This document shows positions 1 to 7,535 of a stretch of DNA of 64,000 nt, one piece after another; position 1 is the stretch's first letter, and every line of letters starts with the position of its first letter. The stretch is from Xanthomonas arboricola pv. populi. Lineage in GTDB: Bacteria; Pseudomonadota; Gammaproteobacteria; Xanthomonadales; Xanthomonadaceae. Under the pieces are notes generated by a model that had not been told where the DNA came from, made no database searches, and saw nothing but the letters and a program-made list of their open reading frames with translations. Location: positions 220,974 through 284,973 of the forward strand of contig NZ_MDEB01000002.1 of assembly GCF_002939945.1 (NCBI RefSeq), written 5' to 3'. The translations under genes were made by a program, and so were the position numbers.

Positions 1-535
1 GCGCGATCTCGGTGCGCACGCTGTGACGCAGTTTGGCATCCAGATTGGACAGCGGCTCGTCGAGCAGGAACACCGACGACTCGCGGACCATCGCCCGTCC
101 CAGCGCCACGCGCTGACGCTGGCCGCCGGACATCGCCTTGGGCAGCTTGTCGAGCATCGGCGTCAGCCCCAGCAGCTCGGCGGCGTTGTTGACCCGCTCG
201 GCGATGACCTGCTTGGGGTGGCCGCGCAGCTTGAGCCCGAAGGCCAGGTTCTCTGCCACGGTCATGTGCGGGTAGAGCGCATAGCTCTGGAACACCATGG
301 CGATGTCGCGATCCTTCGGGGCCACGTCGTTGACCACGCGCTCGCCGATCTTCAGCGTGCCGGCGCTGATGTCCTCGAGCCCGGCGATCATGCGCAACAG
401 GGTCGACTTGCCGCAGCCGGACGGACCGACCAGCACCATCAACTCGCCATCGGCGACCTCGAAGCTCGCACCCTGCACCGCGACCTGGCCGTTCTCGTAG
501 ACCTTGCGGACACCTTCCAACTGCACTTTCGCCAT
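1..535 (-). CDS. ugpC: Sugar ABC transporter ATP-binding protein (UgpC/MalK type), partial
   Basis: This is the nucleotide-binding subunit of a carbohydrate ABC importer, seen for its first 178 residues; the C-terminal part lies left of the window. The start [16 protein letters not shown] is at 535. Walker [10 protein letters not shown] is at residues 37-45, followed by a Q-loop ([12 protein letters not shown]), the signature [15 protein letters not shown] and Walker [16 protein letters not shown]. The LDAKLR run after Walker B is typical of the MalK/UgpC/MsmK branch, which carries a C-terminal TOBE domain (off-window here). It is divergent from zwf, and the shared 400-bp gap holds a LacI-type operator-like sequence. 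The exact sugar cannot be told; the symbol follows common annotation of this branch. Confidence 0.9.
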   Translation of the reverse strand, partial: MAKVQLEGVRKVYENGQVAVQGASFEVADGELMVLVGPSGCGKSTLLRMIAGLEDISAGTLKIGERVVNDVAPKDRDIAMVFQSYALYPHMTVAENLAFGLKLRGHPKQVIAERVNNAAELLGLTPMLDKLPKAMSGGQRQRVALGRAMVRESSVFLLDEPLSNLDAKLRHSVRTEIA

Positions 536-956
536 CTTCGGCCTCAACGTAAGTTGTGCGCCCTGCCCTCGGCCCTCCCGACGGCGGTGACGCCGCATGC
601 GCCTGCAAGGAAATTTCCTGCAAACGAATGCATTGGTTTATTCTGACATGTAATCGTTTTCACATGGCAACATCGATCTCGGGAGGGACCATGCCGCCAC
701 CGACCCAAGCCGCTGCCTCAAGCGGTGCAGCCTACCTTGCAAGTCCCGCCATTCGGCCACGCATGTGCAGGTCTACCGCCGCGGCGCTAACCGCTGACGG
801 CCACTTGCTGCAACAATCGGGGATTGGGCGTGCGCGCCCATCCCCCGCTGCGCGCACGCCAGTGTCGCTCAGGAACAGACGTACCGACCGCCGGCTGTCC
901 GGCGCCTTTCCGACCAGCTGCTGATCACGATGTCTCCAGAATCCGAAATTCGGTCC
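536..956. other. Divergent intergenic region ugpC-zwf
   Basis: About 420 bp without a convincing gene. It must hold the promoters for the ABC ATPase (leftward) and zwf (rightward). Two symmetric elements are visible: a 12-bp palindrome AGGAAATTTCCT at 608-619 and a LacI-type operator-like sequence at 649-662. The stretch 556-930 is open in some frames, but the translations look like GC-driven shadow ORFs. Confidence 0.6.
649..662. promoter_or_regulatory. LacI-family operator-like palindrome
   Basis: TGTAATCGTTTTCA fits the symmetric pattern TGNAANCGNTTNCA at every fixed position, which is the usual form of LacI/GalR-family operators with a central CG. It lies 114 bp upstream of the ABC ATPase start and about 295 bp upstream of zwf. 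Control of the sugar transporter by a LacI-type regulator is a reasonable inference. No LacI gene is present in the window. Confidence 0.45.
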
Positions 957-2387
957 ATGCATAACACCCTGATCCTGTTCGGCGCCACCGGCGATCTCGC
1001 CCAGCGCTATCTCTTCCCGTCCCTGCTGCGATTGTTCGTCGATGGCCTACTGCCGGAGGATTTCCGTATCCGTGCGCTGGCGTTGTCGCCACACGACACC
1101 GAGGCATTCCGCGAGGTGCTGCGCCCGCGCCTGGTCGCCGCGCTGCCGATCGCCACGCCCGAGCAGATCGAGACGCTGCTGCAGCGGGTCGACTATCGCT
1201 CGGTGGATCTGCGCGATGCCGAGTCGGTGGCCAATGCCGTACGCGAGCTGGCCAGCCGCCAGTGCGTGAGCTATCTGGCGATTCCGCCGGGCCTGTACAT
1301 CAGCACCTGCCAGGGCCTGGCCCTGGGCGGTGCACTGGCCGCGCCGCACCGGCTGATGCTGGAAAAGCCGATCGGCCACGACTCGGACAGCGCCCGCGAG
1401 ATCCTGCAGTCGATCGGCGCGCTGATCGACGAAGACCGCGTATTCCGCCTGGACCATTACCTGGGCAAGGCGGCGGTGCAGAACCTGATCGCGCTGCGCT
1501 TCGGCAATACGCTGCTGGAAGCGGTGTGGAACCGCACCTACATCGAGTCGGTGCAGATCCTGGTGGCCGAAAGCGAAGGCGTGGACGGGCGCGATGCCTA
1601 TTACGCCCGCTCCGGCGCACTGCGCGACATGGTGCAGAGTCACATCCTGCAGTTGTTGTGCCTGGTGGCGATGGAGCCACCGGCCTCGCTGGAGGCCGAC
1701 CGCATCCGCGACGAGAAGGTCAAGGTGCTGCGCGCCCTGCGCCCGATGACTGCCGAGCATGCCGCCCATGACAGCGTGCGCGGCCGCTACACCGCCGGCA
1801 CCATCAACGGCCAGCCGGCGCAGGCCTATCACCCGCCGGAAGGCAGCGACGTGGAAACCTTCGTCGCGGTGACCGCGCATATCGACAACTGGCGCTGGGC
1901 CGGGGTGCCGTTCCACCTGTGCACCGGCAAGCGTCTGGCAGAGCGCTCCACCCGCATCGTGGTCACGCTCAAGCCGGTGACGCATTGGCTGTTCGAGCGC
2001 CCGGACCGGCAGAACGCGGTGCCCAACCGCCTGACCTTCCAGCTGCAGCCGCAGGAAAACATCGAGCTCGGCCTGATGAGCAGCCTGGCCGGCCCGGAAT
2101 GGGGCGCGATCGAACTGCAGCCGCTGGAACTGGAACTGTCGGTGCCGACCGGCCTGCATCGTCGCATCGCCTACGAGCGTCTGTTCGTGGACGCCTTCAA
2201 CGGCAACCCGGCGCTGTTCGTGCGCGACGACGAGGTCAAGGCTGCCTGGTCGTGGATCGACAGCGTCAGCGATGCCTGGAAAGACGCGCAGTTGCCGCTG
2301 CAGCCCTACCCGGCCGGCAGTTGGGGCCCCGATGCCGCAGCCCCCTTCCTGCCCCCGGCCACCGACGCACAGGGACACACCGCATGA
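957..2387 (+). CDS. zwf: Glucose-6-phosphate 1-dehydrogenase
   Basis: Oxidises glucose 6-phosphate to 6-phosphogluconolactone with NAD(P)+, the first step into the Entner-Doudoroff pathway. Read from ATG 957 (MHNTLILFGATGDLAQ) it is 476 residues, the usual size. The dinucleotide-binding GATGDLA is at residues 9-15, EKPIG at 136-140 and the substrate-binding RLDHYLGK at 164-171. An upstream in-frame ATG at 930 (adding MSPESEIRS) is possible, but the shorter start puts the nucleotide motif at the normal distance from the N terminus. The stop overlaps the glk start (ATGA), so zwf-glk-pgl are translationally coupled. Confidence 0.96.
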   Translation: MHNTLILFGATGDLAQRYLFPSLLRLFVDGLLPEDFRIRALALSPHDTEAFREVLRPRLVAALPIATPEQIETLLQRVDYRSVDLRDAESVANAVRELASRQCVSYLAIPPGLYISTCQGLALGGALAAPHRLMLEKPIGHDSDSAREILQSIGALIDEDRVFRLDHYLGKAAVQNLIALRFGNTLLEAVWNRTYIESVQILVAESEGVDGRDAYYARSGALRDMVQSHILQLLCLVAMEPPASLEADRIRDEKVKVLRALRPMTAEHAAHDSVRGRYTAGTINGQPAQAYHPPEGSDVETFVAVTAHIDNWRWAGVPFHLCTGKRLAERSTRIVVTLKPVTHWLFERPDRQNAVPNRLTFQLQPQENIELGLMSSLAGPEWGAIELQPLELELSVPTGLHRRIAYERLFVDAFNGNPALFVRDDEVKAAWSWIDSVSDAWKDAQLPLQPYPAGSWGPDAAAPFLPPATDAQGHTA

Positions 2388-3391
2388 CCGCTCCTTCCAA
2401 GCCGGTGCTGGTTGCCGATATCGGCGGAACCAATGCGCGCTTCGCACTGGCCGACGTCGATGCCTCGGTGCCGCTGCTGGATGACACCTCGCGCGAATTT
2501 GCGGTGGTCGATTTCGGGTCGCTCGGCGAAGCCGCACGCTATTACCTCGACCAGATCGGCGTGCAGGCCACCCAGGGCGTGTTTGCCGTGGCCGGCCGCG
2601 TGGACGGCGACGAAGCGCGTATCACCAACCATCCGTGGGTGATCTCGCGCTCGCGCACCGCTGCCATGCTGGGCTTCAGTACCCTGCACCTGATCAACGA
2701 CTTCGCCGCGCAGGCCATGGCGATCAGCCTGCTGCGTCCGCAGGACGTGGTGCAGGTCGGCGGCGCCAGCTGGCGGCCGGCGCCGATCGATCAGGCGCGC
2801 AACTACGGCGTGATCGGCCCGGGCACCGGGCTGGGCGTGGGTGGGCTGATCATCCGCAACGGGCGCTGCTTTCCGCTGGAAACCGAAGGCGGCCACGTCA
2901 GCTTCCCGCCCGGCACGCCGGAGGAGATCCGCATCCTGGAGATCCTCTCCGAGCAGTTCGGCCGGGTCTCCAACGAGCGCCTGATCTGCGGCCCCGGCCT
3001 GGTCAACATCCACCGCGCGCTCAGCGAGATCGCCGGGGTCGACCCGGGCCCGCTGCAGCCCAAGGACATCACCGCGCGTGCGGCTGCGGGCGATCCGCGC
3101 TCGTCGCGCACCATCGATCTGTTCTGCGCCATCTTCGGCGCGATCGCTGGCGACATGGTGTTGATGCAGGGCGCCTGGGACGGCGTGTTCCTCACCGGCG
3201 GGCTGGTGCCCAAGGTGCTGGATTCGCTGCAGCATTCCGGCTTCCGCCAGCGCTTCGAACACAAGGGACGCTTCTCGGCGATCATGTCGCGGGTGCCGTC
3301 GCTGGCCGTCATGCATCCGCATGCCGGCCTGCTCGGTGCCGCCGCCTATGCGGTGGATGCGCAGCGTCAGCATCCAGGGGAGCAGCGATGA
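2384..3391 (+). CDS. glk: Glucokinase
   Basis: Phosphorylates glucose with ATP in the cytoplasm, feeding zwf just upstream. The 335-residue protein belongs to the bacterial Glk family: phosphate-binding DIGGTNARFAL near residues 11-21, the acidic LINDFAAQA around residue 105, GPGTGLGVGGLI around 145-156 and EGGHVSF near 167. The start ATG overlaps the zwf stop by 4 nt, and its own stop overlaps pgl in the same way. This gives a compact zwf-glk-pgl operon taking free glucose to 6-phosphogluconate. Confidence 0.96.
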   Translation: MTAPSKPVLVADIGGTNARFALADVDASVPLLDDTSREFAVVDFGSLGEAARYYLDQIGVQATQGVFAVAGRVDGDEARITNHPWVISRSRTAAMLGFSTLHLINDFAAQAMAISLLRPQDVVQVGGASWRPAPIDQARNYGVIGPGTGLGVGGLIIRNGRCFPLETEGGHVSFPPGTPEEIRILEILSEQFGRVSNERLICGPGLVNIHRALSEIAGVDPGPLQPKDITARAAAGDPRSSRTIDLFCAIFGAIAGDMVLMQGAWDGVFLTGGLVPKVLDSLQHSGFRQRFEHKGRFSAIMSRVPSLAVMHPHAGLLGAAAYAVDAQRQHPGEQR

Positions 3392-4107
3392 ACCTGCAGG
3401 ACAATCCGCGCATCACGCTGGTGCGCTACCAAGACCCGGCCGAATGGACCGAGGCGGTCGCCAGCGAGATGGCCGACCTGCTGGAACAGGAGATTTCGCG
3501 CCGCGGCCAGGCGCGCATGCTGTTGTCCGGCGGCACCACCCCGGCGCCGGTGTACGAATCGCTGGCGCATCGTCCGCTGGACTGGTCGCGGGTGGAAGTG
3601 GGCCTGGTCGATGAGCGCTGGCTCTCGCCGCAGGATCAGGACAGCAACGCCTGGCTGGTGAATCACAGCTTCTTGACCCATGCACCGGCGGCGACCTTCA
3701 TTCCGCTGGTGCGTCCGGGCAAGCAGTTGCCCGAGTGCGTGCACACCGCAAACCTGCAGGCCACGCATGCCGAACCCGCGTGTCTGGCGGTGCTGGGCAT
3801 GGGCGGCGACGGACACACCGCCTCGCTGTTTCCGGGCTCGACCGATCTGAGCAAGGCGCTGTCCAGCCCGCAGCCGTACGCGTCGCTGGATGCCACCGGC
3901 TGCCCCGGCTCGAATCAGTGGCCGCTGCGGATCACCCTGACACCGGCCGGACTGGCCGCCATCCCGACCCGCCTGCTGTTGCTGCGCGGCAAGCAGAAGC
4001 TTGACGTATTGCAGGCTGCGCTGGCGGGCGACGATGTCAGCGAGTATCCGATCCGCGTGGCGCTGCAGCAGCCGGGCCCGAAATTGCGGGTTCACTGGTG
4101 TGCTTGA
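3388..4107 (+). CDS. pgl: 6-phosphogluconolactonase
   Basis: Hydrolyses 6-phosphogluconolactone to 6-phosphogluconate. The 239-residue protein has the DevB/SOL layout: LLSGGTTPAPVYESL near residues 46-60, LVDERWLSPQDQDSN around 73-87, and a central glycine-rich VLGMGGDGHTASLFPG stretch that is a family signature. It follows glk with an ATGA overlap. Downstream, a 122-bp gap with three hairpins separates it from edd. Confidence 0.95.
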   Translation: MNLQDNPRITLVRYQDPAEWTEAVASEMADLLEQEISRRGQARMLLSGGTTPAPVYESLAHRPLDWSRVEVGLVDERWLSPQDQDSNAWLVNHSFLTHAPAATFIPLVRPGKQLPECVHTANLQATHAEPACLAVLGMGGDGHTASLFPGSTDLSKALSSPQPYASLDATGCPGSNQWPLRITLTPAGLAAIPTRLLLLRGKQKLDVLQAALAGDDVSEYPIRVALQQPGPKLRVHWCA

Positions 4108-4109
4108 GT

Positions 4110-4175
4110 GCGAGTCCCTCGCAACAGCCGATTTTGTGCGAGTCCTTCGCAACAGCCCGCACATCCTTGTGCGGG
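4110..4175 (+). repeat. Three-hairpin repeat module, copy 1
   Basis: Two near-identical 19-nt units, GCGAGTCCCTCGCAACAGC (4110-4128) and GCGAGTCCTTCGCAACAGC (4138-4156), each contain a short inverted repeat GCGAG/CTCGC. They are followed by a perfect 8-bp hairpin CCCGCACA-TCCT-TGTGCGGG (4156-4175). A related module lies at 60026-60092. This copy ends 54 nt before the edd start. Possible roles are a REP-like element, an mRNA stabiliser or attenuator, or a protein-binding site; the sequence alone does not decide. Confidence 0.75.
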
Positions 4176-4229
4176 TATCAAGAAGAGCGTGCTTACTTTC
4201 CTTCCCCCGTTTCTCATAGCCGGTAGCCA

Positions 4230-6146
4230 ATGAGCCTGCATCCGAACATCCAAGCTGTCACCGACCGTATCCGCAAGCGCAGCGCGCCGTCGCGCGCGGC
4301 GTATCTGGCCGGTCTCGATGCCGCCCTGCGCGAGGGTCCGTTCCGTAGCCGTTTGAGCTGCGGCAATCTTGCGCATGGTTTCGCTGCGTCCGAGCCGACC
4401 GACAAGTCGCGCCTGCGCGGTGCGGCCACGCCCAACCTCGGCATCATCACCGCCTACAACGACATGCTGTCGGCACATCAGCCGTTCGAGCATTACCCGC
4501 AGTTGATCCGCGAGACCGCGCGCACGCTCGGCGCCACCGCGCAGGTTGCCGGCGGCGTGCCGGCGATGTGCGACGGGGTGACCCAGGGCCGCGCCGGCAT
4601 GGAGCTGTCGCTGTTCTCGCGCGACAACATCGCCCAGGCCACGGCGATCGGCCTCAGCCACGACATGTTCGACAGCGTGGTGTACCTGGGCGTGTGCGAC
4701 AAGATCGTGCCGGGCCTGCTGATCGGCGCGCTGGCCTTCGGGCATCTGCCGGCGCTGTTCATGCCGGCCGGCCCGATGACGCCGGGCATTCCGAACAAGC
4801 AGAAAGCCGAAGTGCGCGAGCGCTACGCCGCTGGCGAAGCCACCCGCGCCGAATTGCTGGAAGCCGAATCGTCCTCGTATCACTCGGCCGGTACCTGCAC
4901 CTTCTATGGCACCGCCAACTCCAACCAGGTGTTGCTCGAAGCGATGGGCGTGCAGCTGCCCGGTGCCTCGTTCGTCAACCCGGAACTGCAGTTGCGCGAT
5001 GCGCTGACCCGCGAGGGCACCGCGCGTGCGCTGGCGATCTCAGCGCTGGGCCAGGACTTCCGTCCGTTCGGTCGCCTGATCGACGAGCGCGCCATCGTCA
5101 ACGCCGTGGTTGCGCTGATGGCCACCGGCGGTTCGACCAATCACACCATCCACTGGATTGCGGTGGCGCGTGCGGCCGGCATCGTGCTGACCTGGGACGA
5201 CATGGATCTGATCTCGCAGACCGTGCCGTTGCTGACCCGCATCTACCCCAACGGCGAAGCCGACGTGAACCGCTTCCAGGCCGCAGGCGGCACCGCCTTC
5301 GTGTTCCGCGAGCTGATGGACGCCGGGATGATGCACGACGACCTGCCCACCGTGGTCGAGGGCGGGATGCGCGCCTATGCCAACGAACCGCGCCTGCAGG
5401 ACGGCAAGGTCGTCTACGTGCCCGGCACTGCGACCACCGCCGACGACAGCGTGGCGCGCCCGGTCAGCGCCGCATTCGAATCGCAAGGCGGCCTGCGCTT
5501 GCTGCGCGGCAACCTGGGCCGTTCGCTGATCAAGTTGTCGGCGGTCAAGCCGCAGCACCGCACGATCGAAGCGCCAGCGGTGGTAATCGATACGCCGCAG
5601 GTGCTCAACAAGCTGCATGCCGCCGGCGTGCTGCCGCACGATTTCGTGGTGGTGCTGCGCTACCAGGGGCCGCGTGCCAATGGCATGCCGGAACTGCATT
5701 CGATGGCGCCGCTGCTGGGCCTGTTGCAGAACCAGGGCCGGCGCGTGGCGCTGGTCACCGACGGCCGTCTGTCCGGTGCCTCGGGCAAGTTCCCGGCGGC
5801 GATCCATATGACGCCCGAAGCCGCACGCGGCGGTCCGATCGGGCGCGTGCGCGAAGGCGACATCGTGCGTCTGGACGGCGAAGCCGGCACGCTGGAAGTG
5901 CTGGTGTCGGCCGAAGAGTGGGCATCGCGCGAGGTCGCGCCGAATACCTCGGTGGCCGGCAATGATCTGGGACGCAACCTGTTCGCCATCAATCGCCAGG
6001 TGGTTGGCCCGGCCGACCAGGGCGCCATCTCGATTTCCTGCGGACCGACCCGTCCGGATGGCGCGCTGTGGAGCTACGACGCCGAGTACGAACTCGGTGC
6101 CGATGCAGCGGCCGCCGCCGCACCGCACGAGTCCAAGGACGCCTGA
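4230..6146 (+). CDS. edd: Phosphogluconate dehydratase
   Basis: Dehydrates 6-phosphogluconate to 2-keto-3-deoxy-6-phosphogluconate (KDPG), the first committed Entner-Doudoroff step. At 638 residues it is a full-length IlvD/Edd-family enzyme. The iron-sulfur ligand motifs are visible as PAMCDGVTQG, GVCDKIVPG and AGTCTFYGTANSNQ, along with the substrate-loop signature GGSTNHTIHWIA. The C-terminal TDGRLSGASGKFPAAIH is also characteristic. It is followed after 52 bp by eda, with a small hairpin between them. Confidence 0.97.
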   Translation: MSLHPNIQAVTDRIRKRSAPSRAAYLAGLDAALREGPFRSRLSCGNLAHGFAASEPTDKSRLRGAATPNLGIITAYNDMLSAHQPFEHYPQLIRETARTLGATAQVAGGVPAMCDGVTQGRAGMELSLFSRDNIAQATAIGLSHDMFDSVVYLGVCDKIVPGLLIGALAFGHLPALFMPAGPMTPGIPNKQKAEVRERYAAGEATRAELLEAESSSYHSAGTCTFYGTANSNQVLLEAMGVQLPGASFVNPELQLRDALTREGTARALAISALGQDFRPFGRLIDERAIVNAVVALMATGGSTNHTIHWIAVARAAGIVLTWDDMDLISQTVPLLTRIYPNGEADVNRFQAAGGTAFVFRELMDAGMMHDDLPTVVEGGMRAYANEPRLQDGKVVYVPGTATTADDSVARPVSAAFESQGGLRLLRGNLGRSLIKLSAVKPQHRTIEAPAVVIDTPQVLNKLHAAGVLPHDFVVVLRYQGPRANGMPELHSMAPLLGLLQNQGRRVALVTDGRLSGASGKFPAAIHMTPEAARGGPIGRVREGDIVRLDGEAGTLEVLVSAEEWASREVAPNTSVAGNDLGRNLFAINRQVVGPADQGAISISCGPTRPDGALWSYDAEYELGADAAAAAAPHESKDA

Positions 6147-6162
6147 TTCCCCTTCCCTCTGC

Positions 6163-6181
6163 GCGACCGCCTGGCGGTCGC
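6163..6181 (+). other. Small hairpin between edd and eda
   Basis: GCGACCGC-CTG-GCGGTCGC is a perfect 8-bp stem with a 3-nt loop, 16 nt after the edd stop and 17 nt before the eda start. It has no T-tract, so it is unlikely to be a full terminator. It could stabilise or process the edd-eda message. Confidence 0.6.
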
Positions 6182-6198
6182 CGTCTAACGGAGTTGCA

Positions 6199-6858
6199 AT
6201 GACGATTGCCCAGACCCAGAACACCGCCGAACAGCTGCTGCGCGACGCCGGCATCCTGCCGGTGGTCACCGTGGACACGCTGGATCAGGCCCGCCGCGTC
6301 GCCGATGCGCTGCTCGAAGGCGGCCTGCCCGCGATCGAGCTGACCCTGCGCACCCCGGTCGCGATCGAAGCGCTGGCCATGCTCAAGCGCGAGCTGCCCG
6401 ACATCGTGATCGGCGCCGGCACCGTGCTGAGCGAGCTGCAACTGCGTCAGTCGGTGGATGCCGGTGCGGACTTCCTGGTCACCCCCGGCACGCCGGCGCC
6501 GCTGGCGCGTCTGCTCGCCGACGCGCCGATCCCGGCCGTGCCAGGCGCGGCGACGCCGACCGAACTGCTGACCCTGATGGGCCTTGGCTTCCGCGTCTGC
6601 AAGCTGTTCCCGGCCACCGCCGTGGGTGGTTTGCAGATGCTCAAGGGCCTGGCCGGTCCGCTGTCCGAACTCAAGCTCTGCCCCACCGGCGGCATCAGCG
6701 AGGCCAACGCGGCCGAGTTCCTGTCGCAGCCGAACGTGCTGTGCATCGGCGGCTCGTGGATGGTGCCCAAGGACTGGCTGGCACAAGGCCAATGGGACAA
6801 GGTCAAGGAGAGCTCGGCCAAGGCTGCGGCGATCGTGCGGCAGGTACGGGCTGGCTGA
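6199..6858 (+). CDS. eda: KDPG aldolase (2-dehydro-3-deoxy-phosphogluconate aldolase)
   Basis: Cleaves KDPG to pyruvate and glyceraldehyde 3-phosphate, the last Entner-Doudoroff step. The 219-residue protein is of normal length. The general base sits in AIELTLRTP (E47). The Schiff-base lysine lies in FRVCKLFPAT (K135). VIGAGTVLS and the phosphate-binding PTGGIS are also present. A ribosome-binding sequence (ACGGAG) lies about 8 nt before the ATG. It completes the set zwf-glk-pgl-edd-eda, so glucose to pyruvate plus triose phosphate is encoded in one block. Confidence 0.97.
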   Translation: MTIAQTQNTAEQLLRDAGILPVVTVDTLDQARRVADALLEGGLPAIELTLRTPVAIEALAMLKRELPDIVIGAGTVLSELQLRQSVDAGADFLVTPGTPAPLARLLADAPIPAVPGAATPTELLTLMGLGFRVCKLFPATAVGGLQMLKGLAGPLSELKLCPTGGISEANAAEFLSQPNVLCIGGSWMVPKDWLAQGQWDKVKESSAKAAAIVRQVRAG

Positions 6859-7095
6859 TTTACTACGGAGCACCGCAGCCAGTGGCCTGGAAGACTGGGC
6901 TTCTGCGTGAAAGAAAGCTGGTTGCTGAGGAAAGCGTGGTTGACTGGCGCTTTATAGTTTCTTGACGAAAAGCACCGTCGTTTGCGCTTTGACTTTGGTT
7001 GAGGAAGGCGTGGTTGGCTGGCGCCTTGATTCCGTGCGTGGGAGCGGCCCGCGGGCGCCGGGGCATGACACGCCGTGAACCCGTCCATGGGGGCT

Positions 7096-7121
7096 CTTAC
7101 ACGACATCCCTGTCGTGTAAG
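7096..7121 (+). repeat. Perfect 10-bp hairpin
   Basis: CTTACACGAC-ATCCCT-GTCGTGTAAG: ten perfect base pairs with a 6-nt loop, nested in a longer stem made by GGGCGCCGGGGCA (near 7053-7065) and its complement near 7125-7138. No T-tract follows. It resembles the dispersed palindromic elements seen elsewhere in this window. Confidence 0.7.
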
Positions 7122-7230
7122 GTCCTGCCCCGGCGCCCACGGACCACTCTTCGAATGGTCCTGTGTTGGCGGAACGGAGAGCAGCGACGACTCGCCGAGG
7201 CGGCAGCGTGGCCGGGGATTGGCGGAGAGC

Positions 7231-7274
7231 GGCACAGGGATGTGCCGCGGCGGCGAGTCAGACAGGATGTCTGA
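7231..7274 (+). repeat. Tandem short hairpins
   Basis: GGCACA-GGGA-TGTGCC (7231-7246) and TCAGACA-GGA-TGTCTGA (7258-7274) lie 11 nt apart. Both have a purine-rich GGA loop, which is the reverse complement of the TCC found in the loop of the 7096-7121 hairpin. They look like related small palindromic repeats. Confidence 0.6.
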
Positions 7275-7535
7275 CCGAGCCGAGGAGCCAGTCCGCGGAC
7301 GCGCTGCCGCCCTCACCGAAGCCAGTAACTGACAGGCGGGTTGCACGCAGAGAAACCGTACCCTCCGCGCCCCGGCCCGCGCTTGCGGCGCGGGCGCTCC
7401 AAGGCACGCGCGCCCATGGCGCGCAAGCCGTGCCTCCTCGCCCCGCCGGGAGAGGGGTTTTGCGCCTTATGTCAGTCAAGGCTCCAGCGCGCTGGTGGAT
7501 GCCTTACGCCGGGAGAACTTCAGCAGGGTTGGCGC

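Larger units (their letters stand above)
6859..7535. other. Hairpin-rich non-coding region
   Basis: About 680 bp with no credible gene between eda and the convergent RND operon. It contains two imperfect direct repeats near 6925-7025 (cores GTGGTTGACTGGCGC and GTGGTTGGCTGGCGC), hairpins at 7096-7121, 7231-7246 and 7258-7274, and a long-range pair GGGCGCCGGGGCA / TGCCCCGGCGCCC that encloses the first hairpin. The open frames across it look like shadow ORFs. Confidence 0.7.

Noticed and set aside
1047..2537. Long minus-strand frame opposite zwf and glk
   Set aside because: It is the GC-driven shadow of zwf, which has clear motifs on the plus strand; the minus translation is rich in His, Arg, Gln and Ala without domain pattern.
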